Part shown: piece after piece, positions 33,249 through 43,041 of the stretch | Position numbering within the stretch: position 1 is the stretch's first letter | Layout: the number at the start of each line of letters is the position of its first letter | NCBI RefSeq assembly: GCF_030268685.1 | Contig: NZ_BSRQ01000007.1 | Span: forward strand, 186,001-250,000 | Direction: 5' to 3' | DNA from: Microtetraspora sp. NBRC 13810 | GTDB taxonomy: Bacteria; Actinomycetota; Actinomycetes; Streptosporangiales; Streptosporangiaceae | Length of the DNA: 64,000 bases | Made by a program: the position numbers and the translations under genes | The notes under the pieces: generated by a model | The model's input: the letters and a program-made list of their open reading frames with translations, nothing else | What the model was told of the DNA's origin: nothing | Database searches by the model: none

Positions 33249-33278
33249 GCGCGCCTCATCCGTGAGGAGGAGGCGCGC
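33249..33278. terminator. Hairpin after RecB-like nuclease
   Basis: Arms GCGCGCCTC (33249-33257) and GAGGCGCGC (33270-33278) form a perfect 9-bp stem with a 12-nt loop right after the stop. It isolates the nuclease from the two-component operon downstream. Confidence 0.6.
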
Positions 33279-33328
33279 ATCCACCTTGAGCAGGGTGGCC
33301 TTCCGAGGCGACCGCCTACATTGAAGGC

Positions 33329-34555
33329 GTGCGCACCACCCACGGCGGCCCCGCCTCCTGGCTCCGCGGCCACCCGCTGATCCCCGACTCGCTCGTCGCG
33401 GGGATCCTGGCCGTCGTCGCCGTCCCGCTGGCCTTCACCGGGTTCCCGTGGTCGTTCGTCGAGCTGCCCGGCCACACGGTGCTCCCCGGGCCGCCGAGCC
33501 CGCTCGCCCTGGCGCTGATCGCGCTGGCCTGCCTGTCCCTCGCCCTGCGCCGCCGCCGGCCGTTCACGATGCTGTGCGTCACCGAGGCCGCGCACACCGC
33601 CCTGGTGGCCCTGCACCAGACCACCTCGCTGGCCGGGGTCGCCCTGCTCGTCATGGTCTACACGGTGGCCGCGCACCGGGGCCTCGCGCTCAGCCTGGCG
33701 GCACTGGCCGTCCACGTGCCGGCCTCCCTGCTGGCGCTGCTGCTGGGCGCGCCGGTGGCCGGTCTCACCCTCCAGGTGCTCACCGCCGTCGTCACGGTGA
33801 CCGTCTGGGTCGCCGGCCGCAGCGTACGGCTGCGCCACGCCTACCTCGGGGAGCTGCGGGACCGGGCGGCCCGGCTGGAGCGGGCCAGGGAGGCCGACAC
33901 CCGCGCGGCCCGCGCCGAGGAGCGTTCCCGGATCGCCCGCGAGCTGCACGACGTCGTGGCCCACCACGTGAGCGTGATGACGGTGCAGGCCGCGGCGGCG
34001 CGGCGGATCCTGACCAGCAACCCGGCGGGGGCGCAGGAGGCTCTGTCGGCGATCGAGGAGACCGGGCGCACCGCGATGTCGGAGATGAGGCACCTCGTCG
34101 GCGTGCTGCGTACCGAGGACCGGGCGGGCCCGGCCGAGCGCGGACCTCAGCCGGGCGTGCGCGACCTGCCCGCCCTGGTGGACCAGATGCGCGAGGCCGG
34201 GCTGGTGGCCCAGTTGTGGATCGAGGGTGAGCGGGCCGTCCTGCCGCCGGGGATCGACCTGGCCGCCTACCGGCTCGTGCAGGAGGCGCTGACGAACACG
34301 CTGCGGCACGCGGGGCCCGCCGCGCGGGCCTGGGTGACCCTGCGCCACGAGCCCGGCGAGCTGACCGTGCACATAGAGGACGACGGGCGCGGGGCCGGCG
34401 CCCCGGAGCCGGCGTCCGAGCCGGGGCGCGAGCGCAGAGGGCACGGTCTGATGGGGATCCGCGAGCGCGTGGCACTCTATGGTGGAGTCCTCAGGATCGG
34501 CCCGCGGCCCGGGGGCGGGTTCGAGGTGAAGGCCCGCTTCCCCCTCAAGGACTGA
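33329..34555 (+). CDS. Sensor histidine kinase (HisKA_3, NarL partner)
   Basis: This is a 408-aa histidine kinase. The N-terminal half holds about five membrane helices without an obvious extracellular sensor domain. A short coiled linker leads to the dimerisation/phosphoacceptor motif ERSRIARELHDVVAHHVSVM, with the phospho-His in ELHD. The ATPase domain shows YRLVQEALTNTLRHAG (N box), DDGRG and GHGLMGIRERV. It is cotranscribed with the response regulator that begins 3 nt after its stop. The stimulus is unknown, perhaps a membrane or cell-envelope signal. Confidence 0.93.
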   Translation: MRTTHGGPASWLRGHPLIPDSLVAGILAVVAVPLAFTGFPWSFVELPGHTVLPGPPSPLALALIALACLSLALRRRRPFTMLCVTEAAHTALVALHQTTSLAGVALLVMVYTVAAHRGLALSLAALAVHVPASLLALLLGAPVAGLTLQVLTAVVTVTVWVAGRSVRLRHAYLGELRDRAARLERAREADTRAARAEERSRIARELHDVVAHHVSVMTVQAAAARRILTSNPAGAQEALSAIEETGRTAMSEMRHLVGVLRTEDRAGPAERGPQPGVRDLPALVDQMREAGLVAQLWIEGERAVLPPGIDLAAYRLVQEALTNTLRHAGPAARAWVTLRHEPGELTVHIEDDGRGAGAPEPASEPGRERRGHGLMGIRERVALYGGVLRIGPRPGGGFEVKARFPLKD

Positions 34556-34558
34556 CAC

Positions 34559-35278
34559 ATGACGATCAGGGTGCTGCTGGTGGACGACCAGCCTCTGCTG
34601 CGTACCGGTTTCCGGCTCATCCTGGAGGCGGAGCCGGACGTGACGGTGGTGGGCGAGGCCGGGGACGGGCAGGCCGCCCAGGAGCAGTCCAGGGCGTTGC
34701 TGCCCGACGTGGTGCTGATGGACGTCCGGATGCCGGGGGTCGACGGCATCGAGGCGACCCGCAGGATCGTGCGGGACGCCGCGTTCGGCGCGCACGTGCC
34801 CAGGGTGCTGGTGCTCACCACGTTCGACCTCGACGAGTACATCGTGGAGGCGCTGCGCGCCGGGGCGAGCGGCTTCCTGCTGAAGGACGTGCCGCCGGAG
34901 GAGCTGGTGCAGGCGATCAAGGTGGTCGCGGCCGGGGACGCGATCGTCGCGCCGAGCGTCACCCGCCGGCTGCTGGACAGGTTCGCCGCCCACCTGCCCC
35001 CGGCGCACGAGCAGGCGCCGCCGGCCCGGCTGGACCGGCTCACCGAGCGCGAGCTGGAGGTGCTGCGGCTGATCGCGCGCGGCATGTCGAACGCGGAGAT
35101 CGCCGCCCAGCTCGTGGTGAGCGAGACGACGGTGAAGACGCACGTGGGCAACGTGCTGACCAAGCTGACGCTGCGGGACCGGGTGCAGGCCGTGGTGCTG
35201 GCCTACGAGACGGGCCTGATCACGCCGGGCGCCACGCCCGACCGCCGCTCGCCGGGCGACCGGGGCGCCGCCCGCTGA
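34559..35278 (+). CDS. NarL/FixJ-family response regulator
   Basis: This 239-aa response regulator has a receiver domain (residues 1-120) with acidic pair Asp9/Asp10, phosphoacceptor Asp55 in VVLMDVRMPG, the Thr switch in VLTTFDLDEY and conserved Lys in FLLKDVPPEE. The C-terminal LuxR-type helix-turn-helix spans about 160-225 (LTERELEVLRLIARGMSNAE, then VSETTVKTHVGNVLTKL). It is the partner of the preceding kinase. The nearest candidate target is the convergent peptide ABC operon; nothing in the sequence proves it. Confidence 0.95.
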   Translation: MTIRVLLVDDQPLLRTGFRLILEAEPDVTVVGEAGDGQAAQEQSRALLPDVVLMDVRMPGVDGIEATRRIVRDAAFGAHVPRVLVLTTFDLDEYIVEALRAGASGFLLKDVPPEELVQAIKVVAAGDAIVAPSVTRRLLDRFAAHLPPAHEQAPPARLDRLTERELEVLRLIARGMSNAEIAAQLVVSETTVKTHVGNVLTKLTLRDRVQAVVLAYETGLITPGATPDRRSPGDRGAAR

Positions 35279-35341
35279 CCTCGTGGTCCCGCGGGCGGCG
35301 GCCGTCGCCGGGCGGCCTCGCGGCCTGGGCCGGGGCGGGCG

Positions 35342-36427
35342 TCAGACGGCGGCGTCCGCCTTCTGCGCCGGGGCGTTCTCCGGGAAGTGGCAGGCCACCT
35401 TGTGCCCGGTGGCCAGCTCGACCAGCGGCGGCTCCTGCTGCTTGCACACCTCCTGCGCCTTCCAGCACCGGGTGTGGAAACGGCAGGCGGGCGGCGGGTT
35501 CAGCGGGCTGGGCACGTCGCCGGTGAGCCGGATCCGATCCCGTCCCGCGCGGCCCTTCGGGTCGGGGATGGGCACGGCCGACAGCAGCGCGTTGGTGTAC
35601 GGGTGCATCGGCGCGCCGTACAGGCTCTTGCGGTCGGCGATCTCCACCACCTTGCCGAGGTACATCACGGCGACCCGGTCGGAGATGTGCCGCACCACGG
35701 ACAGGTCGTGCGCGATGACGACGTAGGTGAGGTTCAGCTCGTTCTGCAGGTCTTCCAGCAGGTTGACGACCTGCGCCTGGATCGAGACGTCGAGCGCGGA
35801 CACCGGCTCGTCGGCGATGATCAGCTTCGGCTTGAGCGCGAGGGTGCGCGCGATGCCGATGCGCTGCCGCTGGCCGCCGGAGAACTCGTGCGGGTAGCGG
35901 TTGTAGTGCTCCGGGTTGAGGCCGACCAGCGCGAGGATCTCCTGGACGGCCTTCTTCACGCCGTGCTCGGTCTCGATGCCCTGGATCCGGAACGGCGCCC
36001 CCACGATCGTGCCCACCGTGTGCCGGGGGTTCAGCGACGAGTAGGGGTCCTGGAAGATCATCTGCATGTCCCTGCGCAGGGGACGCAGATGGCCCTGCGA
36101 CATGTGCGTGATGTCCCGGCCCTCGAAGGCCACCGAGCCGCCCGTGGGTTCGAGCAGCCGGGTGATCAGGCGGCCGGTCGTCGTCTTGCCGCAGCCGGAC
36201 TCGCCGACCAGGCCGAGCGTCTCACCGGGGTAGACGTCGAAGGTGACGCCGTCGACCGCCTTGACCGCTCCGACCTGGCGCTGGAGCAGCCCTTTGGTCA
36301 CCGGGAAGTGTTTCTGCAGGTCCCGTACCGACAGCAGCGGCTCACCCTGCCGCGCCGCGCCCTCCCCCGGCGCGGCTGCGGACCCGGGCGCGTCGCTGAC
36401 CGGCGCGGTGTCCTTGGGCGTGGTCAC
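35342..36427 (-). CDS. Peptide-type ABC transporter ATPase (OppF/DppF)
   Basis: This 361-aa ATPase of the oligopeptide/dipeptide/nickel ABC family has Walker [10 protein letters not shown]-loop IFQDPYSS, signature [12 protein letters not shown], Walker B KLIIADEP and H-loop VIAHDLS. The C-terminal oligopeptide-transporter extension has the Cys cluster CRFHTRC...CKQQEP...CHFPE, which in some members carries a 4Fe-4S cluster. GTG 36427 overlaps the stop of the preceding ATPase by GTGA. It is last in the operon and pairs with OppD to drive import. Confidence 0.93.
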   Translation of the reverse strand: MTTPKDTAPVSDAPGSAAAPGEGAARQGEPLLSVRDLQKHFPVTKGLLQRQVGAVKAVDGVTFDVYPGETLGLVGESGCGKTTTGRLITRLLEPTGGSVAFEGRDITHMSQGHLRPLRRDMQMIFQDPYSSLNPRHTVGTIVGAPFRIQGIETEHGVKKAVQEILALVGLNPEHYNRYPHEFSGGQRQRIGIARTLALKPKLIIADEPVSALDVSIQAQVVNLLEDLQNELNLTYVVIAHDLSVVRHISDRVAVMYLGKVVEIADRKSLYGAPMHPYTNALLSAVPIPDPKGRAGRDRIRLTGDVPSPLNPPPACRFHTRCWKAQEVCKQQEPPLVELATGHKVACHFPENAPAQKADAAV

Positions 36428-37473
36428 GTGGTCTCCAGCATCGGTTTGACGTCGTTCTCCCAGATGGCCCGCCGCTCCTCGCGCGGCAGGTGACAGCGGA
36501 CGAGATGCCCGCCCTCGGTCTCCAGCAGCCCCGGCACCTCGGTGCTCGCCCTGCCCTCGGTGCGCTCCTCGTAGGGGCAGCGGGGGTGGAAGGCGCAGCC
36601 GGGCGGGACGTTGATCAGCGACGGCGGGCTGCCCTTGATCGGCAGCAGCCGCTCGGTCGGCGCTCGGTCCAGCCGGGGCATGGATCCCAGCAGGCCCCAG
36701 GTGTAGGGGTGCTCGGGACGGTAGAAGACGTCGTCGGCCGTGCCGTACTCGATGCACTTGCCGCCGTACATCACGAGGATGTCGTCGGACAGCTCGGCGA
36801 CCACGCCGAGGTCGTGCGTGATGATGATCAGCGCGGAGTCGAACTCGCGCTGCAGGTCGCGCATGAGGTCCAGGATCTGCGCCTGGACGGTCACGTCCAG
36901 CGCCGTGGTGGGCTCGTCGGCGATCAGCAGCTCCGGGTCGCAGGAGAGCGCCATGGCGATCATCGCGCGCTGCCGCATGCCGCCGGAGAACTCGTGCGGG
37001 TAGTTGTCCACCCGCTGGGCCGGCTCGGGGATGCCCACCCGGCCGAGCATGTCGATCGCGTGCCGGCGGGCCGCCGCCTTGCTCACCTGGTTGTGGATCC
37101 GGTAGGCCTCCACGATCTGGTGGCCCACGGTGTAGTACGGGTGCATCGCCGACAGCGGGTCCTGGAAGATCATCGCCATCTTCTTGCCGCGCAGCTTGCG
37201 CACGGCGTCGGCGGACGCCGAGACGAGCTCCTCCCCGTCCAGCCAGATCTCCCCGGAGATCCTGGCGTGGCCGCCCTTGTGCAGGCCGAGGATGCCGAGG
37301 CTGGTCACGCTCTTGCCCGAGCCCGACTCGCCCACGATGCCCAGGGTCTTGCCCCGCTCCAGGGTGAAGGAGAGCCCGTCGACCGCCCGGACCAGGCCGT
37401 CGTCGGTCGGGAAGTGGATGGACAGGTCCCGTACGGCGAGGTGTCCCGCCGAGCCTCCGTTGCCGACGCTCAC
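36424..37473 (-). CDS. Peptide-type ABC transporter ATPase (OppD/DppD)
   Basis: This 349-aa ATPase has Walker [10 protein letters not shown]-loop IFQDPLSA, signature [16 protein letters not shown], Walker B ELLIADEP and H-loop IITHDLG. The C-terminal extension has CAFHPRCPY and a later Cys. GTG 37473 overlaps the permease stop by 4 nt, and its own stop overlaps the OppF start by 4 nt, so permease and ATPases are translationally coupled in one unit. Confidence 0.93.
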   Translation of the reverse strand: MSVGNGGSAGHLAVRDLSIHFPTDDGLVRAVDGLSFTLERGKTLGIVGESGSGKSVTSLGILGLHKGGHARISGEIWLDGEELVSASADAVRKLRGKKMAMIFQDPLSAMHPYYTVGHQIVEAYRIHNQVSKAAARRHAIDMLGRVGIPEPAQRVDNYPHEFSGGMRQRAMIAMALSCDPELLIADEPTTALDVTVQAQILDLMRDLQREFDSALIIITHDLGVVAELSDDILVMYGGKCIEYGTADDVFYRPEHPYTWGLLGSMPRLDRAPTERLLPIKGSPPSLINVPPGCAFHPRCPYEERTEGRASTEVPGLLETEGGHLVRCHLPREERRAIWENDVKPMLETT

Positions 37474-38483
37474 GAAAGCCTCACCCTCGGGTCCACGACC
37501 GCGTACAGCAGGTCCACGATCAGGTTGGCCACGACGACGAAGACCGCGGCCAGCAGGGTGACTCCCATCACCTTGGGCAGGTCGTTGTTGGTGATCGCGT
37601 CGATGGCGTACTTGCCGAGGCCGTTCAGCGAGAACGTGCTCTCGGTCAGCACGGCCCCGCCCAGGAGCAGGCCGAAGTCGAGGCCGAAGATGGTGACGAT
37701 CGGCGTCAGGGCGCCGCGCAGGCCGTGTTTGACCACGACGGTGCGTTCGGGCAGGCCCTTCGCGCGCGCGGTGCGGACGTAGTCCTCGTTCATCGTCTCC
37801 AGCATGCCCGCGCGGGTGAGCCGCGCGTAGCCCGCGGCGAACAGGAACGCCAGCGTGATCCACGGCAGGATCAGGCTGTAGGCCCACTGCGCCGGATTGA
37901 CGGTGAAGTCGACGTAGGTGCCTCCGGGCGCCGTCAGGCCCAGGCTGTAACTGAAGAAGACCAGCGAGATCATGCCGGTGAAGAAGACCGGCAGCGAGAC
38001 GCCGGCCAGGGCGATGCCCATGGCCGCCCGGTCGAAGAAGCTGCCGCGTCTCAGCGCCGACACGACGCCGGCGGCGACTCCGGCGAACACCCAGATCGCC
38101 GCCGCGCCCACCGCCAGGGAGAGCGTCACCCTCGACCGGTCCACCAGGTCGGGCCAGACCGGCTGCTGGGTGATGTAGGAATATCCGAAACAGGGCGCCG
38201 GGCACTGTTCGATGCTCGCGCCCGTGTCGAACTCCGACCCCGCCACCAGGCCCTTGACGAAGCGGCCGTACTGGACGACGAGCGGGTCGTTGAAGCCCAG
38301 ACGATCGGCTATCAGCTTCTGGGTCTCCGCCGTCGCCGTACGGCCGGCGTAACGGCTGGCCAGGCTCTCCGGGGTGGCCCCGGCGAGTCTCGGCACCAGG
38401 AAGAAGATCGCGAACGTGACCATGCTCACGATGAGCAGCATGATCACCGCGCCGATCAGGCGCCTGATGATGTATGTGGTCAC
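37470..38483 (-). CDS. Peptide-type ABC permease (OppB/DppB)
   Basis: The 337-aa inner-membrane permease starts [20 protein letters not shown], has a large periplasmic loop after TM1 (about residues 40-135, including a Cys pair CPAPC), then five or six helices. The cytoplasmic EAA loop reads [20 protein letters not shown]. The periplasmic loop with [12 protein letters not shown] and GFNDPL is typical of OppB. It lies downstream of the binding protein with an 83-nt gap. Confidence 0.92.
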   Translation of the reverse strand: MTTYIIRRLIGAVIMLLIVSMVTFAIFFLVPRLAGATPESLASRYAGRTATAETQKLIADRLGFNDPLVVQYGRFVKGLVAGSEFDTGASIEQCPAPCFGYSYITQQPVWPDLVDRSRVTLSLAVGAAAIWVFAGVAAGVVSALRRGSFFDRAAMGIALAGVSLPVFFTGMISLVFFSYSLGLTAPGGTYVDFTVNPAQWAYSLILPWITLAFLFAAGYARLTRAGMLETMNEDYVRTARAKGLPERTVVVKHGLRGALTPIVTIFGLDFGLLLGGAVLTESTFSLNGLGKYAIDAITNNDLPKVMGVTLLAAVFVVVANLIVDLLYAVVDPRVRLS

Positions 38484-38566
38484 AGTGCCCGGCCCAGGTG
38501 GCCGCCACGGGGTTCGCCCGTGACGGCCACCGCCGCCTTCACCTGCCTATCTGTTGAATCTCGGCT

Positions 38567-40333
38567 TTACTGGACGCCGAGGCCGACGTAGTCGTACATC
38601 TGCTGGGAGTCGCTGACGAACACGTTCGTCAGGCCCTTGCCCCGCATCAGCAGCGACCGAGCGTACACACCGGGCATGGTCACGGCCTCTTCCATGACCC
38701 GCTGGTCGACCTGGGACCACAGCTCGGTCCGCTTGGCCGCGTCCGCCTCGCCCTTGATCTGGTCGATCAGCTGGTCGACCTCGGGGATCTTGACGCTCAG
38801 GTTGTAGTTACCGGCGTCACGGATCGTCCGGCTGTCCACGATGGCCTGCATGAAGCCGTAGGTCTCGGGATAGTCCGAACCCCAGCCGTTGACGGCCAGG
38901 CCGATGTTGTTCTCCTGCACGTAGGCGGGCTTGCCGGCGTAGAGGGAGAAGTAGTCGCCCTGCGGGAAGGGCTTGAGGGTCAGCTTGATGCCGACCTTCG
39001 CGAGGGACTGCTGCAGCGCCTCGGCGTACGCCTTCTCCTTGGGCCGCTCGGCGCGGTAGGAGATGTTGGTCTCGAAGCCGTTCGGCTGGCCGCAGGCCTG
39101 CAGCGCCGCCTTGGCCTTGGTGACGTCACCCTTGCCCTCGGGGGTGTCGTACAGCGCGATCTGCTTGTAGCCGTCCATGCTCGGCGGGATCATGCCGGTG
39201 GCGATGTCACCGCCGGCCAGGGGCCCGCCCCAGGCACGCTGCACCGAGGTGCGGTCGACCGCGAACTGCACGGCCTTGCGGCACTCGATGTTGTCGAACG
39301 GCTTGACCTCCGGCGGGATGGAGACGTACCACAGCCGCTGGAGCTGCGGGTTGTCGGTCCGCTCCTTGAGCGCCGGGTCGTTCAGCACGCGGGTGAGCGC
39401 GGCCTGGCCCATGCCGACGCCGGAGACCTCGACCTGGAGGTCACCCGAGATGAGCCGGTTGTCGATGTCGTCGGCGTTGACGTTCAGCGCGACCTCGTAC
39501 CGGTCCGGCAGGGCGGGCCGGTTCGGGTCCGTGGCCGGGTCCCAGTTCGGGTTGCGCTTGAGGCTGAAGGACTTACCGATCTCGTTCGTGTCGAACATGT
39601 ACGGACCGGTGGACATGACGTGCTCCTGGTACTTCGTACCAGTGTCCTTGTCCTTCGGGACCGGCATCGTCATCGGCATCTGCACGATGTAGTCGAAGGA
39701 GCCGAAAGGCTGCTTCAGGTGGAAGACGATGGTCTGGTCGTCGGGCGTCTCGATCGCCGAGCTGATGTCGCGGTCGGGCTCCTTGAAGGCGCCCTTGTAG
39801 TCCTTGGGCCAGTTGAGCAGCTCGTTGAGGTAGCTCGGGCCGTGCGGCAGGACTTCCTTGTCGAAGGCGCGCGAGACCGCGTAGGCGACGTCCTTGGACG
39901 TCACCGGGGTGCCGTCCTCGTACTTGACGCCCGTCCGCAGCTTGTACGTCCAGGTCTTGTTGTCGTCGCTGGCCTGGCCGAGGCTCTCCGCCAGGTCGGG
40001 GACCAGCGTGTTGCCGTCCTTGCCCGGGGCCGACTTGAACATCAGCAGCGCCCGGCCGTACAGCCGGATGAAGTTGAAGGAGTAACCGTAGTAGGTGTCT
40101 CCCGGGTCAAGGCTGTCCCACGTGCCGGGGTTGGCCATCTTGACGGTCCCCCCCTTCTTCGTGGAGGGGTTCCAGACCGAGGTCAGCGAGGCGTTGAACG
40201 CGTCCTTCGCCCCAGCCGCCGCGGTACCACCACCGGTTCCCGCGGGAGTGCCCCCGCCGCCGCCACAGGCCGTGAGGCCCAAGGCGATGACGGTGCCGAT
40301 GGCCGTTAAGGCCATTGCCGATCTTCTACTCAT
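38567..40333 (-). CDS. Peptide/nickel-type ABC substrate-binding lipoprotein
   Basis: This 588-aa extracellular binding protein of solute-binding family 5 has a basic start MSRRSAMALTA and hydrophobic stretch leading to the lipobox LGLTAC with Cys23, then a Gly/Ala/Thr linker. The body shows GTWDSLDPGDTYYGYSFNF and the family motif LVPDLAESLG...WTYKLRTGVKYEDGTPVTSKDVAY. It captures oligopeptides or similar ligands for the adjacent permeases. It lies 54 nt downstream of the OppC-type permease, so the two permease genes are split by the binding-protein gene. Confidence 0.93.
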   Translation of the reverse strand: MSRRSAMALTAIGTVIALGLTACGGGGGTPAGTGGGTAAAGAKDAFNASLTSVWNPSTKKGGTVKMANPGTWDSLDPGDTYYGYSFNFIRLYGRALLMFKSAPGKDGNTLVPDLAESLGQASDDNKTWTYKLRTGVKYEDGTPVTSKDVAYAVSRAFDKEVLPHGPSYLNELLNWPKDYKGAFKEPDRDISSAIETPDDQTIVFHLKQPFGSFDYIVQMPMTMPVPKDKDTGTKYQEHVMSTGPYMFDTNEIGKSFSLKRNPNWDPATDPNRPALPDRYEVALNVNADDIDNRLISGDLQVEVSGVGMGQAALTRVLNDPALKERTDNPQLQRLWYVSIPPEVKPFDNIECRKAVQFAVDRTSVQRAWGGPLAGGDIATGMIPPSMDGYKQIALYDTPEGKGDVTKAKAALQACGQPNGFETNISYRAERPKEKAYAEALQQSLAKVGIKLTLKPFPQGDYFSLYAGKPAYVQENNIGLAVNGWGSDYPETYGFMQAIVDSRTIRDAGNYNLSVKIPEVDQLIDQIKGEADAAKRTELWSQVDQRVMEEAVTMPGVYARSLLMRGKGLTNVFVSDSQQMYDYVGLGVQ

Positions 40334-40387
40334 TAGTTCGCACCCCTTTGTTGGGATATGAGCCGGGGGTTCATCGTGGACAGAGGG

Positions 40388-41383
40388 TCAGCGACTACGC
40401 GGGTCGAAGGCGTCCCGGAGTCCATCGCCGAACAGGTTGAACGCCAGTACGGTGATGAAGATCGCCATACCGGGGAAGATCGTGAAGTGCGGGATCGTGT
40501 AGTACCGCACCGCGTCCGCGAGCATTCCACCCCAGGTGGGGGTGGGCGGCCGTACGCCGACCCCGAGGAAGGACAGCGCCGCCTCGAAGAGGATGTTCGA
40601 CGGGATCAGCAGCGTCGAGTAGATCAGCACCGGCGCGATCAGGTTCGGCAGCAGTTCGCGGAAGATGATGTACGGGCCGCGCGCGCCCAGGCTGCGGGCC
40701 GCGTCGACGAACTCCCGCTCCCGCAGCGACAGGGTCTGGCCGCGGATGATCCGGCCGATGTAGGGCCAGTTGAAGAAGCCGATGATGAAGATCAGCAGCG
40801 CGATGCGGAGCGAGTCGCCGGTCAGCCCGAACGCCGACTCGGGGATGGCGCCGACCAGCGCGATGGCGAAGACCAGCAGCGGGAAGGCCAGGAAGACGTC
40901 CATGGCACGGCTGATGAGGGTGTCCACCCAGCCGCGGAAGTAGCCCGCGACGACGCCGAGGATCGTGCCGATCAGCACGGAGAGGATGGTCGCCAGGAAG
41001 GCGATGAGCAGGGAGATCCGCGCGCCGTAGACGACCCGGCTGAACAGGTCGCGGCCGTTGCTCGGCTCCAGGCCGAACAGGAAGTCGGAGCTCATTCCGC
41101 CCCACGCGCCGACCGGGACTCCCGTGTTGGGGTCCACCAGGTCCTCGTGGAACTCGTCCGGCGGATGCCCCAGCCAGGAAACGATGAGCGGCGCCAGAAG
41201 GGCCATCACGATCAGCAGGACAACGACTGTGGCGCCCGCCATGGCGACTTTGTCGCGTTTCAGGCGCATCCATGCGATCTGCCCGAGTGAGCGGCCCGCG
41301 ATGGCTTTACCACTCGCCCCCTCAAGAACGGTCTCCGGCGGGGCCTCCGAGGAGGTGCCGGAAACGTCGAGCGGTGCGGTCAT
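40388..41383 (-). CDS. Peptide-type ABC permease (OppC/DppC)
   Basis: The 331-aa permease has an N-terminal cytoplasmic tail (IAWMRLKRDKVAMAG), six helices, and the EAA loop FVDAARSLGARGPYIIFREL followed by LPNLIAPVLIYSTLLIPSNI. ATG 41383 is preferred over one 16 codons upstream because GGGGG precedes it by 8 nt. It is the first gene of the operon, giving the uncommon order OppC, binding protein, OppB, OppD, OppF. No nickel- or peptide-specific residues allow a ligand call. Confidence 0.92.
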   Translation of the reverse strand: MTAPLDVSGTSSEAPPETVLEGASGKAIAGRSLGQIAWMRLKRDKVAMAGATVVVLLIVMALLAPLIVSWLGHPPDEFHEDLVDPNTGVPVGAWGGMSSDFLFGLEPSNGRDLFSRVVYGARISLLIAFLATILSVLIGTILGVVAGYFRGWVDTLISRAMDVFLAFPLLVFAIALVGAIPESAFGLTGDSLRIALLIFIIGFFNWPYIGRIIRGQTLSLREREFVDAARSLGARGPYIIFRELLPNLIAPVLIYSTLLIPSNILFEAALSFLGVGVRPPTPTWGGMLADAVRYYTIPHFTIFPGMAIFITVLAFNLFGDGLRDAFDPRSR

Positions 41384-41662
41384 GCTGTGCGCCCCCTGGA
41401 TCGCAGACAGGTTTCTCCAGGGTGCGGTCACACCCTTCGAACCGGGAAACCGCTTGTACGGCCCCCCGAGGCAGGATGTATGGCCTGAGCTGCGATGACC
41501 AGGGTTCGACCGGCGCTGTGGCTCAACTGTGATTCATGCGAAATTCATTCGTATCGATCTTGGAGATATGTCTAGAACACGTTCTGATTCTGTTCCGATT
41601 TGGTGACAGGATCCGCGCGTCAGCCATACTGATCGGCACGGAGCGGGGCCGTAAGGGCCGAA
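41384..41662. promoter_or_regulatory. Promoter region of the ABC operon
   Basis: This 279-bp gap upstream of the OppC gene is markedly less GC-rich around 41530-41600 than its surroundings. AGAAC-AC-GTTCT (41574-41585) forms a perfect 5-bp dyad that could be an operator, and on the minus strand the adjacent ACATATCT might provide a -10. No gene is seen. No known regulator site is recognised. Confidence 0.35.
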
Positions 41663-42202
41663 TCAGCTGATGCCGCGCCGTTTGAGGATGGCCTCGATGT
41701 CGGAGAAGTCGTCGTCGGAGGTCTTCGCCGGAGCCTGCCGGGGCTTGGCCGCCGCCTGGGGAGTCGCCCCCCGGGTCGCCTGGGGAGCGGTCAGGGGTGA
41801 CGTCTTCGCGGCGGCGCCGGGCAGGCCCTGGGCGCGCGGCGCCTGCCGTACCGCGCCGGGCGCCGCCTTGCCGCCGGCCTCGGCCCTGCCCTGCGCCCGG
41901 GAGCGCAGCACGCCGGAGACCACCCAGAGCACGACGGAAAGGCCGGCCATCGCCACGCCGGCCCAGACCGCGGGCGAGAACACCAGCCCGGCGACGAAGC
42001 CGGTGATCTCCCCGACGATGTTCACCAGGGTGGGCAGCGCGTCGGTCAGATAGGCCGCCAGCGGCAGCAGCGACCAGGCGGCCAGGCGCAGCCCGGCGGC
42101 CGCGCCCCTGCGCCGCAGCGCCAGGAAGCTCAGCACGAGCCCCACTCCGGTCAGCCCCGCGCACAGCGGAAGCCAGAACCACGCCATCTCGCCGACACCC
42201 AT
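41663..42202 (-). CDS. Conserved actinobacterial membrane protein of unknown function
   Basis: The 179-aa protein has two or three N-terminal hydrophobic helices (about 8-28, 40-60 and 75-110), a long Ala/Pro/Lys-rich linker (about 115-160), and a short C-terminal acidic-to-basic motif DDDFSDIEAILKRRGIS that looks like a binding helix. ATG 42202 could be replaced by a Met six residues in. I do not recognise a family with function. It lies downstream of the HAD phosphatase on the same strand, after a 15-bp minisatellite. Confidence 0.7.
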   Translation of the reverse strand: MGVGEMAWFWLPLCAGLTGVGLVLSFLALRRRGAAAGLRLAAWSLLPLAAYLTDALPTLVNIVGEITGFVAGLVFSPAVWAGVAMAGLSVVLWVVSGVLRSRAQGRAEAGGKAAPGAVRQAPRAQGLPGAAAKTSPLTAPQATRGATPQAAAKPRQAPAKTSDDDFSDIEAILKRRGIS

Positions 42203-42290
42203 AGCGCCCGCCCCTCATCTCGGCCCGGCTTCCATCCTGACACGCCGGGCCGCGCCCGCCCCTCCTCCCCAGGATGGAATCCGGCCCTTA

Positions 42291-42365
42291 GGGGTCGGGC
42301 GGAAAGGGGTCGGGCGGAAAGGGGTCGGGCGGGAAGGGGTCGGGCGGGAAGGGGTCAGGCGAACA
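42291..42365. repeat. 15-bp minisatellite overlapping the HAD stop codon
   Basis: There are five tandem 15-bp units: two of GGGGTCGGGCGGAAA (42291, 42306), two of GGGGTCGGGCGGGAA (42321, 42336), and a final diverged unit at 42351 with TCAGGC instead of TCGGGC. On the minus strand that single change supplies the TGA stop of the HAD gene (42355-42357). Confidence 0.9.
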
Positions 42366-43041
42366 GCCCCCGCAGCGCCGTCATGTCCACCTGGCGCAGC
42401 GAGGCGACGACCATGCGGCCCGGCGCCGCCGGGATGGGCAGCACGCTCGGCACGGCGACCACCCGGCAGCCTGCCGCGGTCGCCGCGGTCACGCCGTTGG
42501 GCGAGTCCTCCAGCACCGCGCAGCCGGCCGGATCGACCCCGGCCAGCCGGGCGGCGGTGAGGTAGGGCTCGGGGTCGGGCTTGGGCCGGGCGACGTCGTC
42601 GCCGGTGACGATGTGGTCGAAATGGTGCCTGCCGATGCTCTTCAGGCACACGTCGGCCACGCTCCTCGCCGAGGAGGTCACCAGCGCCGTCGCGACGCCG
42701 GCCCCGCGTACCTCGGCGAGGAGTTCGGCGGCGCCGGGCATCAGCTCGGCGCCGTCCTCAAGCTTGTGGATCACACCGTCGAGCAGCCACCCGGCCACCT
42801 CGGCCGGGTCGGCCGGGCGCGGCGCCGTCCTGAGCATGTAGGCGACGGTGGAGGCGATGGAACCGCCGACCAGGTTCTCCTGGTCGGCGGGTCCCCACTC
42901 GCCCCCGAGGCGGGCCATGATCTCGGCTTCGACCTCGAACCACACCTTCTCGGTGTCGACGAGCAGCCCGTCCATGTCGAAGAAGACGGCGGAGGGAAGG
43001 GGGACGGCGTCACGGGGACCGGCGCCGGAAAGATCAGACAT
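42355..43041 (-). CDS. HAD-superfamily phosphatase (subclass IA)
   Basis: This 228-aa HAD hydrolase has nucleophile motif I FFDMDGLLVDT, motif II VTSSAR, motif III Lys (GDDVARPKPDPE), and motif IV VLEDSPNGVTAA. A four-helix cap (about 25-90) marks it as a phosphatase or phosphoglucomutase-like enzyme for small phosphorylated metabolites. It starts 8 nt inside the metH 3' end, so it is translationally coupled to metH; an HAD gene follows metH in many actinobacteria. Its C-terminus ends in a tandem repeat that provides the stop codon. Confidence 0.92.
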   Translation of the reverse strand: MSDLSGAGPRDAVPLPSAVFFDMDGLLVDTEKVWFEVEAEIMARLGGEWGPADQENLVGGSIASTVAYMLRTAPRPADPAEVAGWLLDGVIHKLEDGAELMPGAAELLAEVRGAGVATALVTSSARSVADVCLKSIGRHHFDHIVTGDDVARPKPDPEPYLTAARLAGVDPAGCAVLEDSPNGVTAATAAGCRVVAVPSVLPIPAAPGRMVVASLRQVDMTALRGLFA

